Position numbers and translations under genes: made by a program. Below are positions 1 to 11,336 of a stretch of 64,000 nucleotides of DNA, one piece after another. The notes beneath the pieces are model-generated. The model had not been told where the DNA came from and ran no database searches. It saw only the letters and a list, made by a program, of their open reading frames with translations. Origin of the DNA: Saposhnikovia divaricata (taxonomy: Eukaryota; Streptophyta; Magnoliopsida; Apiales; Apiaceae); assembly GCA_036435485.1 (NCBI GenBank), contig CM071594.1:200534216-200598215 (forward strand), written 5' to 3'. Every line of letters starts with the position of its first letter. Position 1 is the stretch's first letter.

Positions 1-1168
1 GATTTGAAAACATAATTGGTTTACGAATAAATTCCATTATTATGACTACATAGGATGATGTGATCCAAAATCCTACCACTTATCGTAAATGTACATGACA
101 ATTACGAACCTATGCTAACATGGCAAATTCTAAATTCCTAAATCCACTTTCGCATTCATTAGGAATTAATAATTTAGACGTTAGCTACGCATCTAATAAA
201 TTAAGCGCAACCACATTAGGCAATCTGAATTTTTATCATAATACAAATTATTAAGACATCAAATTACTAAATTACGTAAATAAATCCATTAGAATCCCAT
301 GATGGCGATTAGTTCATAATCGAACGAATCGTCATCATGGGATTAAATGAAAACATAATAATAATAAAGAAAACTAAATTAAAAATTACGATGAATTAAA
401 TATGAAAATTACAAGAGTTAGAAAGTAGAATCGAAATAGCTTCCAATGAAAGAGAAAAGCACTCCAAATAATCCCCGTAAATTTTTCAACCAAAATAACA
501 CTTATACTAAATTTGCAGAAAATTAAAGTGTATAAAATGAAACTAGAGAGAATACAAGAGAGGATTTTTGCTCTCCAAATTGGTGTGTGTTTTTGAATTT
601 GAGAACTCACCTATTTATAGCACAAATTAGCACACCAAATTAATAAAATAAAAATGAAAAGAAATAAAAAGAAATAAAAAAAATAGAACATACAGCACAC
701 ATATTAATTATATAGCCGAAAGCAAACACACCAACAACAGCTAAACAAAACTGTACTCGGCTGCTCAGCAAAACTCACACGCATGCATGGCGCGTGCATG
801 CCACGCGCTGGTTATAACTGCTTCTTTCCTGGCGCGTGTCTCCCACGCGCTCGTGGGATAGTGGATACAGGACCTGGCAGACACAGCAACTTGGGCAGAC
901 AACCACTCTTTCAATTCTTTTATTCTTCCCCTTTTTTTTTGCCGACAGCACTTGTGCTTTCTGTTTTGATCAAATTCTTTTCATTTTTTTTCTTTTTCTT
1001 TTGATAATTCAACTTGTACGTGAACAAGTTGGTGGGTGGTGACTTGTTACAATTTCAACAAAACATATTTAATTAATAAATAATTAATTTAATTCCGAAA
1101 TTATAAAAATAAATATCTAATATTATTAGATATTTATAAATATAATTTTGTAATTAAATAAAATATTT
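1..1168 (-). repeat. 3' LTR (partial) of the Athila/Tat-like element
   Basis: Base 1 corresponds to base 5825 of the right LTR. Similarity is high up to about 1168, where the two copies diverge. The outermost roughly 350 bp seen in the right copy (7017-7372) are missing here, so the LTR/internal boundary has been deleted. The remainder of this LTR lies left of the window. Confidence 0.85.
293..344. repeat. Inverted repeat (stem-loop) inside LTR, left copy
   Basis: Arms 293-315 and 322-344 pair at 21 of 23 positions around a short loop. The same structure is at 6117-6168 in the right LTR. Confidence 0.8.
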
Positions 1169-2551
1169 CAAATAGAATATGAAAATTTCAAATAGAGATC
1201 GACTAAATACCAGCGTATTAACATTTACAAGTACAGAAACGTACGTGTGTGCAATCCTCATCAGAATTACTCCTAGCGCTAGATCAAAACCATACTTATT
1301 CTTCGCCAAGACAATCACAAGTTTATAAATAGAATGAACGCTAGACACTTCATAACTTAGAAACACCTCCATCATCATTTGAGTTAGACAGGAATTCATG
1401 CTTTATTACTAACAACTATGACGCATAATACTATACACAACACACATGCTTATTTGACCGTGCAATGGATGAGACCCCAAAAGGCTTATACAATAATACC
1501 CATGTAGCGAGCGTTAGGTTAGTGGATCCCAGACCGGAAAAGTCTTAGGTCACTAGGCTTGAGTCCCCTAGAACTTAATTGCTCGAGTATTAAAGAGCTC
1601 ACCCTGGCCAACTCTGCATACTCACACTCTCATAAACACTCTTTTCTTTTTCTTTTCTTTTCTTCTTGCTTTTCTTCTTGCTTTTTTTTTATAAATGCAA
1701 TTGGAATGAGAATTCTCAATTCCAACCCTAGACTACTCATATAAATATGAGCTGGCTACTAGCCAATTGACACCTATCCATTATTAACAATTTCACACAA
1801 ACTAGCATGAACCCTGGTTTCCCCCAAACTTATATTTAGTGATTCTACGCTATCAAGGGAATAAAGAAAATTCCAAATATAATCAGGTGATTAATTTTCA
1901 ACAACCAAACAAGCATGACCTTAACCTAGCCCCAAAAGCAAATGATGAGTTGTGTAAGATTGTGTTTCTGCAAGATGCACGTCAATTCTTAAGTATTTAA
2001 ATCAGCCCTCTATCCATCATTATCACACTCAAATTCATCATTGACAACTAAACGGAACCACCAAGCACTACGGGATCAAGGAAAATATGATATGCAACTA
2101 ATCATGAATTTTTTTTATTTTTTTTTATTTTTTTTTATAATTATGAATTAAATGAAATTAAACTAGCATGGTGTATTATGAACTACATGAAACTATATGC
2201 AATACTATGACTCGATTAATCAAATATCCTAAATCACCCCCAAACTTAAAATATTCAATGTCCTCATTGAAGGTATAGATAAAGGATAAAAGAGAACTCC
2301 CCTAACTATCAGCATCGTCGCCCTCCTCGGGTGGTGAATCAGGCGGTGAAAATGCTGTATGAGCTCCAAACTGAGGTTAGTCTACCTTGAAAGAAGCAAT
2401 TTCCTGCAACTCGCCAATGACCTGCAAACTTGACATAATACTGAACAAAATCACACAAAATCAAACCCACACATAAAAACACCAAACCTATGGGTTGCCT
2501 CCCATGAAGCGCTGTCATTAATGTCATTTAGCCGGACGTTACTTCCTCAAC
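1169..2551 (-). other. Non-coding 3' internal region of the Athila/Tat-like element
   Basis: No coding region is supported here. On the minus strand it holds two purine-rich tracts of the type AAGTTTGGGGG (positions 2235-2249 and 1821-1832), characteristic of the post-pol region of Athila/Tat elements. There is also a T-rich low-complexity run near 2110-2140. Where a pol gene would be expected there is only this sequence. Confidence 0.6.
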
Positions 2552-5227
2552 TCACGGTGGTTTCAAAAGGATAATAGGATCGCCCTTATTAGAAAGACCA
2601 TTCACACAAATGCTGACATTTTGTTTGCTTCCTCCCAACACAACTCTTCTTTCACTCTTCACCTTGAGTTTTCCACTCGTCGACTTCTTTGCCTTCTTTT
2701 TCTTCCTCACACCTCTAAGGTGTTTATCCCTCTCAGCCGATTGAACAGAACACTCTTCTACCTCATCATCAACTATCCACCTTCTTAACACATTATCATG
2801 ACCCTCTTCAAAAATCACTAACTCATCATTCAAAAGGACATACCTCAAATGTGATGGAAGTTTTCCGAGCTTTACATTCGAGAGATCTCGAATTGAAGAA
2901 CTGTCAATGGAATCACTGATGTGATGCTCTAGCATGTGCATGTCCGTCTTTTCGCTCAACAACTAATCGAACTCCCCTAATTGGCCCGTATCAACCATTT
3001 CCACACTGAAACACTCTTCATCTTCTGCCGGAAATTTCATGGCCTTGAACACATTAAAGGTGACATTCTGATCTTGCACCTTCATTGTAAGCTCTCCTTT
3101 TTGCACATCGATCAAAGTACGGCCCGTAGCTAGAAAAGGCCTTCCCAAAATTATAGGAATCTTCTTGTCTTCTTTGAAATCTAGTATCACAAAATTGGCA
3201 AGAAATATGAGTTTATCAACCTTCACCAAGACATCCTCTATTATACCCCTTGGATAAGTGATTGACCGATCAGCCAGCTGCAACGAGATATTGGTAGGTT
3301 TTGGATCAGGCAGACCAAGTTGCTTGAAAACAGACAAGGGCATGAGATTAATGCTAGCTCCCAAATCACATAAGCATTTGTCAAAAGACAACTTTCCAAT
3401 GGTGCATGGAATTGTAAAGCTTCCTGGATCCTTAAGTTTAGGAGGTAATTTCTGTTGCAACACCGCACTACACTCCTCTGTCAATGCCACTGTTTCAAAT
3501 TCTTCCAACCTTCTCTTTTGTGACAAAATATCCTTCATGAACTTTGCATATCTCGGCATCTGATCCAATGCTTCAACAAAAGGAATGTTAATGGATAGTT
3601 TCTTGAAGACCTCCATAAACTTCTGAAATTGTTTTTCTTGATCTTGTTTCTGCAAGCGTTGAGGGAATGGAGGAGGTGGATAAATATGCTTTCCTGGTGT
3701 CGGTGCTTTAACTGGTTCATCTTTTCTGGATTTTTCATGAACCAACCCTTGAGGCTTTTCATTAGACTCAACTTTCTTGATAACCTCTTCATCAGCTTTC
3801 CTTGAGTTCAATTCAATCTCCTTACCACTTCTTAACGATACTGCATTGCAAGTCTCTTTTCGCTCATTCTTTGGATTTGGCTCGGTGTCACAAGGCAGAG
3901 TTCCTTGTGGCCTATTTAACAAAACATTAGCAAGCTGCCCAATCTGATTCTCCAATGTCTTGAGAGATACTGCTTGACTTTTGACCAACAACCTCAATTC
4001 ATCCAATTCAGATTTTTCATTAAAAGATTGCCCCGCACTAGCCTGAGGCTGTTGCTGAAATCCCGGAGGTTGGAATTGTTGCCTTGGAGCATACTGTTGC
4101 TGATAGCCCTGATTGAATGGCCTAGCTTGCTGACCTTGAAACTGATGATAAGGCTGTTGTGGTTGTTGAATACCACTTTGATTGTTGCTCCAGCTGAAAT
4201 TAGGATGGTTTCTGTTATTAGGATGATAGGTGGCTGGAGCTGGTTGCTGGGGTCTCTGAAAATTGCTCACAAACTACACTGATTCACTAGATATGGCACA
4301 TTGATTTGTATCATGAGCACCCGCACAAAGCTCACAAACACTAGCAACCTACTGAACTCTATAATTCGTTAATGAATCCACCTTCATAGTCAACGCCTTT
4401 AACTGAGCTGTAATAGCTGTAGCTGTATCAACTTCCAGAATTTCTGCTATTTTGTCGTTTGAAAGTCTCTGGGTTGGATTTTGATATTAATTCGCAGCCA
4501 TCATCTCAATAAGCTCATAAGCTTCATCATAGCTCTTAGCCCACAGAGCTCCGCCTGATGCTGCATCTAGCAAAGGCCTAGACTGTGCTCCCAACCCATT
4601 GTAGAAACCATTTATAACCATCCAATCAGGCATCCCATGATGAGGACACTTTCGAAGCATCTCCTTATAACGTTCCCAAGCCTCACACAAAGATTCACCA
4701 GATTGTTGTGCAAATTGAGTTAGCGCGTTCCTTATTGCTGCAGTTTTAGTCATAGGGAAGAATTTTGTAAGAAATTTCAGAGCAAGATCCTCCCAAGTAG
4801 TGATGGAACCGGCTGGTAGAGAATGTAACCAACCCTTTGCCTTATCCCTTAAAGAGAATGGGAAAAGTCTCAATTTGATAGCATCATCCGACACACCATT
4901 GAATTTGAAGGTGTCACAAATCTCGATAAAGTCCATGATGTGCATATTAGGATCCTCCGTTGAAGCTCCCCCAAACTGAACTGAGTTCTGCACCATCTAA
5001 ATTGTGCTTGGGTTGATTTCAAAAGAATTAGCTGCAATGGCTGGCCTGACAATGCTAGACTGAATGTCATCGATCTTTGGCTGGGAATAGTCCTTCAAAG
5101 CCTTTGTAGCTGCTGCTACTCTGTCGCCCATTGTTGCTTCTATTATCACTTCAAGCTCTTTTGTTGCTTCAAGCTCTTCTTCTTCCAACTTATCTTTCAA
5201 AGTTTGAGAACGTGTTCGCATAAACAA
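2552..5227 (-). pseudogene. gag: gag-protease polyprotein of the Athila/Tat-like element, broken by five in-frame stops
   Basis: One reading frame runs from 5227 to 2552 (892 codons) with no frameshift. It is interrupted by stops at 4999-4997, 4489-4487, about 4354-4352, 4273-4271 and 2965-2963. In order it has a charged N-terminus, a retrotransposon gag core (around 4990-4500, with WEDLALKFLTKFFP and WERYKEML), a short CX2CX3HX4C knuckle near 4337-4304, a Gln/Pro-rich stretch, and an aspartic protease (CDLGASINLMPLSVFKQLGL, catalytic D replaced in context D-L-G-A, near 3370). Downstream is ILGRPFLATGRTLIDV. The LPSHLRYVLL linker that precedes RT in Athila pol is present near 2870, but a Lys/Arg-rich tail of about 90 residues follows instead of RT. 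Family placement rests on these motifs and on the primer site. Confidence 0.85.
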
Positions 5228-5346
5228 CTTAAGATCCTTATACTGGCAGAGCGAGAAAACACGTCGTCAGAGAAAAAAAACTATCCAAGTCAGTTCAGTT
5301 TAACCTCCGTTGATGTTAAACACAAATTCTGAAATAACACCGAAGT

Positions 5347-5363
5347 CCCCGGCAGCGGCGCCA
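5347..5363 (-). other. Primer-binding site, tRNA-Asp type
   Basis: On the minus strand it reads TGGCGCCGCTGCCGGGG, complementary to the 3' end of plant tRNA-Asp, six bases inside the LTR end at 5370. This site is a hallmark of Athila/Tat-group gypsy elements and fixes the orientation. Confidence 0.9.
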
Positions 5364-5369
5364 AAAACT

Positions 5370-7372
5370 TGTTGGTTCGAAAACTAACTGTGCAAGTGTA
5401 CGCGATCACAAGTAATATAATAAATTCGATCCCACGAAGACTTGGTGTTTGTTCAGAAATAATGTTTAAGCAATGACGTATGATAAAACAACAAACTACT
5501 TGAATAAATATAAAAAGGGGGTTTTGTTGTATTTTTCTAATTGATTAATTAAATTAATAATATTAAACAATTCAAACTACTTGATTTAATTAAATGAGAA
5601 TTTATATGTGAGAAAAACATGGGATTCTAATTTCATTATTTATTTCATTTAGAATTGATGCCTTAATTTCAAAGTAATTTTGATAATTTACGAAAGCTAG
5701 TCGGGAACACGAAACTAACATAAGCGCCTTTCAGCCTTAACTCATATCAAACCATACGTACATCCACTTAAAAAGAAAGAAGTCGCGTGGACACCTTTTA
5801 TGATTAAACCCTATATGTCTATAAGATTTGAAAACATAATTGGTTTACGAATAAATTCCTTTATTATGACTACATAGGGTGATGTGATCCAAAATCCTAC
5901 CACTTATCGTAAATGTACATGACAATTACGAACCTATGCTAACATGGCAAATTCTAAATTCCTAAATCCACTTTCGCATTCATTGGGAATTAATAATTTA
6001 GACGTTAGCTACGCATCTAATAAATTAAGTGCAACCACATTAGGCAATCTGAATTTTTATCATAATACAAATTATTCAGGCATCGAATTACTAAATTACG
6101 TAAATAAATCTATTAGAATCCCATGACGGCGATTAGTTCATAATCGAACGAATCGTCATCATGGGATTAAATGAAAACATAATAATAATAAAAAAAACTA
6201 AATTAAAAATTACGATGAATTAAATATGAAAATTACAAGAGTTAGAAAGTAGAACCGAAATAGCTTCCAATGAAAGAGAAGAGCACTCCAAATAATCCCC
6301 GTAAATTCTTCAACCAAAATAACACTTATACTAAATTTGAAGAAAATTAAAGTGTATAAAATGAAACTAAAATTACAAAGAAACTAGAGAGAATACAAGA
6401 GAGGATTTTTGCTCTCCAAATTGGTGTGTGTTTTTGAACTTGAGAACTCACCTATTTATAGCACAAATTAGCACACCAAATTAATAAAATGAAAATGAAA
6501 AGAATTGAAAAGAAATAAAAAAAATAGAACATACAGCACACAAATTAATTATATAGCCGAAAGCAAACACACCAACAACAGCTAAACAAAACTGTACTCG
6601 GCTGCTCAGCAAAACTCACACGCATGCATGGCGCGTGCATGCCACGCGCTGGTTATAACTGCTTCTTTCCTGGCGCGTGTCTCCCACGCGCTCGTGGGAG
6701 AGTGGATACAGGACCTGGCAGACACAGCAGCTTGGGCAGACAACCACTCTTTCAATTATTTTATTCTTCCCTTTTTTTTATTTATTTTTGCCGACAGCAC
6801 TTGTGATTTCTGTTTTGATCAAATTATTTTCTTTTTTTTTCTTTTTCTTTTGATAATTCAACTTGTACGTGAACAAATTGGTGGGTGGTGACTTGTTACA
6901 ATTTCAACAAAACATATTTAATTAATAAATAATTAATTTAATTCCAAAATTATAAAAATAAATATCTAATATTATTAGATATTTATAAATATAATTTTCT
7001 AATTAAATAAAATATTTATTAATATAAATAAATCCTTAAGTCCCAAGCTGCGATCTCTAGAGGATCTGAAACCGGACTCCTTTTGCTTAACGAAAAATAT
7101 AACAATTCCAACCGGGGTTTCAGCATTAAGAGTATATCACTCAGAATTTCTTTATGATAATTCTTTTTCCTCGTAGCCAGTCCACTTGATAAAATTGAGA
7201 TAGAAATCCACCGTTTTTAGCCTTTTATCGCCACAATACCTAAAGTTGCGAGTTATGAACAAAAAAAACTTAATTAACAAAAAATGAATTAAAAGACACA
7301 ACATACTTAAGGAAAAACCACCAATTTAGGTCCAATTAGCCGAAAATAAGTGGATGTAAAATCCACTTATCA
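5370..7372 (-). repeat. 5' LTR of the Athila/Tat-like element
   Basis: About 2.0 kb, bounded by TG at 5370 and CA at 7371-7372 on the plus strand. It starts next to the primer site and ends where copia protease sequence resumes. It contains the stem-loop at 6117-6168, a GC-rich cluster of CACGCG/CGCGTG boxes at 6622-6705 (also 781-866 in the left copy), and T-rich runs. Confidence 0.85.
6117..6168. repeat. Inverted repeat (stem-loop) inside LTR, right copy
   Basis: Arms 6117-6139 and 6146-6168 match the hairpin at 293-344. One arm base differs between copies (T versus C at the centre of the left arm). Confidence 0.8.
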
Positions 7373-7377
7373 GTTGT

Positions 7378-8510
7378 TACAGTAACAATTTTACATCCAC
7401 CAGAATCCAAAGCACCAACAGAAATAAGGTTTTTCTTCAATTCAGGGACATGTCTCACATCCGTCAACGTTCTTACCACTCCATCATGCATGTAATCCTT
7501 ATAGAACCAAGTCCAACCGTTTTACAAGCATGGTTGTTCCCTATAAATACGGTTCCACCTTCGATGCCTCTATAAGTTGTAAACCAATTTCGATTTGGAC
7601 ACATATGGTAAGAGTAACTAGAATCGAGAATCCACCTGTTTGTGATTTCTCCTTCACATGTGACAGAATAACAATCATCACTGCCCCCATCCTCTAAAGC
7701 ATAACCAACCTCATCTTTCTCTTGAACTTTTCTGGTGTCCTCGTTGTTCTTGTTCTTCTTCCAAGCAACCCTTTTATTAGGACAATTTGCTTTGTAATAC
7801 CCAGGCTCACCACACTTGTAGCACTTCCTCTCCGCAGGAGGTCTAGAATTCGATTTATACTTGCCTCTCCTGCCTTTTCCTCGTTTATTGCCTCTACCCC
7901 TTACAAACAACCCTTGTGCCTGTTCATTATTACCACTAGTATCCATACCACTAGTTGCGATCTTCCGAAGATCATCCGCTACAAGTGAAGTTCTAGTCTC
8001 ATCCATCGTAAGAGTGTCACCCTCAAGCATCAATGTTTGTACATGGTTCTCATATGACTTCGAAAATGAAAGAAATAATAAAAGTGCTTGATCTTCATCA
8101 CCTACCTCCACATCAATATCCTTCAAATCCGATATTCACCTATCAAACTTGTTGATGTAGTCCCGGATAGATGACCCTTCCTCTATCTTGCAAGTATATA
8201 GTTTCGACTTCAAATATTTCCGATTAGTTAGAGTTTTCGTCATGAAGTTGGACTCCAACTTCATCCAAATAGCCGCATCCATTTTCTCACCATCAACTAA
8301 GAATGTTACATCTCTCTCAAGGCATAACATGATTGAAGCCCGTGCTTCATTTCTTCCCAGTCTTCATCCGACATATCCTTGCCCTCCTTTGCCTTACCAG
8401 ACAAAGCTTTGTGTAACTTTTGCGAGATAATTAAATTCTTCATTTGCATCCTCTAATAGGAAAAATCATTCTTCCCAAAATTTCTCTATCTCGTACTTCC
8501 CAAATTGTTT
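7378..8510 (-). pseudogene. gag: Decayed copia gag and start of protease, cut by the gypsy insertion
   Basis: Reading right to left: gag N-terminal remnants (KNLIISQKLHKALS-like, about 8443-8390), a gag core (8330-8136 and 8126-7900), and a CCHC zinc knuckle CYKCGEPGYYKANC near 7825-7785. Then come the protease start WILDSS near 7635 and the V-R-T-L-T-D-V-R-H-V-P segment at 7470-7430. The catalytic D-S-G is D-S-S here. Several frameshifts separate the pieces, for example near 8130 and 7480. The segment stops at 7378, where the LTR of the gypsy element begins. The rest of the element presumably lies beyond the other end of that insertion, outside the window. Motifs resemble the Tork branch of copia; that placement is tentative. 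Confidence 0.8.
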
Positions 8511-8616
8511 CACAACCAGTCTCTCTCAGTAATTTCACCAAACACCTTGTGTGCACCACACAAGACACAAATCAGAAACACCTCAAATCGGAGCTTTACC
8601 ACCCAAATCTGATTCT

Positions 8617-8629
8617 GGCTCTAATACCA
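8617..8629 (-). other. Primer-binding site, initiator tRNA-Met type (copia fragment)
   Basis: The minus strand reads TGGTATTAGAGCC, one mismatch from the usual initiator-Met primer site, and starts two bases inside the LTR end at 8632. Confidence 0.85.
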
Positions 8630-8631
8630 AT

Positions 8632-9245
8632 TGTTAGGTCCCAAACAAGGGACAACCCTTGACGCAGCGGAATAATACCTCAAGGAGAAGACTTTTTAGG
8701 TAGAACTCACACCAAGTTCTACCACCACAAGTTATAAGCTATAACACAAGACAGTAATCAAAGTAAATAGTAAATCAAAAACAAAAAGAAGAAGAATTTT
8801 GTTGGCCAAGTGAAAGAGCCTTTTTCTTGTATATATTGATACTTTTAAGTTTTCCGTATACAATATCACAATCATTAAAACCTAGCTAATTCGCTACGGT
8901 TTACATATCATATTAACTATGGGCCTAGTTTAAGAATTAACCCAAAAACATTTTTGGGCCAAAAATACCCGCTCCAAGTCGCCTCACCACGGGGAGCTTA
9001 ATCCACACCGTGGTGCAACAATCTCTGCCCCTACATCAATAAACAAGCCTTCTGCACCTCCAAATCCGATCTCCGTCGTTCAGAATTTAAATACATGAGC
9101 AAGGAAGACGCTGTCCAAAATTCAGGACGATCCGACCGTTAGATCCCCGGGAAACGCAAAAACAAAATAGCTAACGCAACTAGAAAAATTTCTGCGAATT
9201 TTCACTTTAGCACAAAAAACTAGCCCAACCTTTCAACCTCACGTT

Positions 9246-9249
<4 letters not shown>
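8632..9249 (-). repeat. 5' LTR of the decayed copia element
   Basis: 618 bp with inverted termini TGTTA...TAACA, next to the primer site. The outer end lies in an (AT)n tract, so the target duplication cannot be read. The interior has no ORF of note. Confidence 0.8.

Positions 9250-9320
<71 letters not shown>
9250..9320. repeat. (AT)n microsatellite
   Basis: About 70 bp of uninterrupted AT dinucleotide. A second, shorter tract follows the MITE at 9519-9538. Confidence 0.95.
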
Positions 9321-9323
<3 letters not shown>

Positions 9324-9518
9324 GGGGGCCTGAGATATATCTCAGGTAAGTTCCCTGAGATATACAAATTTTGTATGTAAATATGGAGGGCATTTTTGTT
9401 AAATCATGATTCATTTAAAATTTTATTAATTAGCCCTGCGGGCCCAGTAAATTTAAGACTTAGTTTTGTGTGTATCATAGAAAACTTCCCTGAGATGTAT
9501 CTCAGGGTCCTTTTTCTC
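9321..9518. mobile_element. Small TIR element (Mutator-like MITE), copy 1
   Basis: About 198 bp. The ends carry the inverted, self-palindromic CCTGAGATAYATCTCAGG followed by AAGTT. It is inserted in an (AT)n tract, compatible with a 9-bp duplication. The same family is at 19157-19347, where the 9-bp duplication is explicit. Confidence 0.75.
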
Positions 9519-9539
9519 ATATATATATATATATATATA

Positions 9540-10227
9540 CTATTGGATAATTTCATTTTTGTAATAATATTATTTAATAGAATAATTTCTTTTATTATTG
9601 TTTAGTTATTGGATAGACCCTCCTTCTATTGTAATTGATTTTAAGTTTTATCATAATAAAATCCTTATTTTCTATTTTCTTCCCGTACTTTGTTATGATA
9701 TCTAGTTGATTCAATCCGAGATCGGTTGATTGAGAGTTGGACATGATGTCTTCCGCATGTTGGATTAATACACATGTTTTATTTTATTTTTCTTCTCGTT
9801 TTCTCCTTCAAATTGGTTTTGTTTTTTTTTTCTCTTGGATGATATTGATTTAGGTTTCTAATTGTGGTTTTTTTTTACTACTAAGCATGGTTGCAGATTT
9901 CGGAAATCGAAACAAATCGAAGTTAGGTACCTAATAGCGATTTATCGGAAAATCAAGAATTATCGGAATGATAAATCGGAACAAAAATCGGCTAAGTTTT
10001 AATATTTTAATAATATTTAATATATCAACCTAATTTATAATATAATATACCATTCAAAAATAATTTATAACGATAAATCGGATTTTAAAAATCAAATCGG
10101 TCAAATATTTTTTAACGAAATTGATAATTTATTGACGATTTTTAGAAAATTGAACAATTTTTAAAAAATTGTTACTAACTAATTTACAATGGAGCACGAG
10201 TTTGCACGAATTATCATCCATATAGTG
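9540..10227. other. Unannotated AT-rich intergenic DNA
   Basis: No gene seen. From about 9895 to 10110 the pentamer ATCGG and variants recur many times in both phases, giving a degenerate simple-repeat appearance. Confidence 0.6.
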
Positions 10228-10423
10228 GAGAGGGCTTGCTTTTTCTGAGATTACCTTAGGTAAGAATCCTGAAATTATAAAAAAAAAATATAAAAATAAA
10301 ATTATTTTTTATAAATATAAGGAGATATGTTCAATTATTACAAAATTGTCACTAAAAATTGTGTTCGAAACTAATATAGCCTCAAATAAATTTCCTAAGA
10401 TTAACCTCAAAAACATTATTCTC
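10228..10423. mobile_element. Probable diverged MITE related in plan to the 9321 and 19157 copies
   Basis: The ends begin GAGA and share a diverged inverted block around CTGAGATTACCTTAGG (left) and its counterpart GAGGTTAATCTTAGG (right strand). Length is about 196 bp, the same as the other two copies. The target duplication is unclear (TAGTG on both sides at best). Confidence 0.45.
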
Positions 10424-10811
10424 TAGTGGAAATCTTCAAACGAAGAAGCAACCTCCAAGATATAAAGGACAGAACTCTCTCTCCAGAATCCCACCATATT
10501 ATTGTTGGAGAGAAATTTTGATTTCACGAATTGGTTACAAGAGTAGTGCAATAATCGTTAAGTAAATAATTATGATTATTTTAATTATTATTATAGGTGT
10601 CTTTATAGAAAATTAACCTTAATCTTTTTTTCTATAGCTAATGTAGTAAATTTTTGTCTTAAGCTACTAAAATATGCTATTATTTTCCTGTAAATATCTT
10701 AGGAGTATATATCTTACCCTGCCACTCTGATACAACTTTGATTGCACAACCAAAACCTCTTATCTAGGTATCCTGCATCCAGGGCGGGCTTAAGAAATTA
10801 CAAGCCTTAAG
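10424..10811. other. Intergenic stretch, nothing recognised
   Basis: Low-complexity AT-rich sequence without a supported ORF. TTAAG at 10807-10811 is the left target duplication of the next element. Confidence 0.6.
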
Positions 10812-11310
10812 TGTTGGATATTTTAGTGTAATTGGATTGGCTAGTTGATCAATGTAATCGTAATGTTACATCGAACAAGTCGGGAGAATGTGGAGTGCAT
10901 TCTCTGTTCGAGTTCGTTATGATTTCAGAATTATTGCTTATGAGACATGTCTATTGGCATCAAACACATCTGCTAGAATAAGATGTGTCTATTGGGAAAA
11001 GACACATCTTGAGATGTGTCTATTAGCATTGGACATGACTGTTGGAAATGGGATGTGTCTTTTGGCAAAAGACACATCTTGAGATGTGTCTATTGGCAAA
11101 AGACACATCTGTTGACATCTATATATAGGTGTGGCATTGATCATTTTCTGCATAGGTTCATTTGAAATTCATAGCAAAACACATTCTCTTTTCTTGCAGA
11201 ATTTTTGACTTTATCCGATTGAATTATTTGGGTGAACCACAAATAACTTCAATCTGAAAGTGTTCACACGACTTCAGAAAAATCCAAGTAATTACCCATA
11301 TTCCCCAACA
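10812..11310 (+). repeat. 5' LTR of copia-1
   Basis: TGTTGG...CCAACA termini. It contains three copies of a 29-bp palindromic unit with 10-bp arms AGATGTGTCT / AGACACATCT at 10981-11009, 11051-11079 (one arm mismatch) and 11082-11110. A TATA box TATATATA follows at about 11120-11127. The arrangement looks like U3 enhancers followed by a promoter. Confidence 0.9.
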
Positions 11311-11336
11311 AAGATTGAAGTCATTTGTTTCTGAAG

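Larger units (their letters stand above)
1..7372 (-). mobile_element. Non-autonomous Athila/Tat-like gypsy element (TR-GAG type), left end outside window
   Basis: Two direct repeats (1-1168 and 5370-7372) flank a minus-strand gag-protease reading frame, and a tRNA-Asp-type primer site lies just inside the right repeat, so the right repeat is the 5' LTR. No reverse transcriptase, RNase H or integrase motif occurs between the gag-protease frame (ends 2552) and the left LTR. The element must therefore have moved using enzymes supplied in trans, as TR-GAG elements do. It sits inside a copia element whose protease region resumes at about 7378. The left LTR lacks its U3 end and the polypurine tract next to it, which implies a deletion at about 1168. 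Confidence 0.85.

Noticed and set aside
3241..4282. Overlapping frames on both strands across the gag-protease region
   Set aside because: Shadows of the real minus-strand gag-protease frame.
5347..5363. tRNA-like GC-rich segment
   Set aside because: It is a primer-binding site complementary to tRNA-Asp; no cloverleaf surrounds it.
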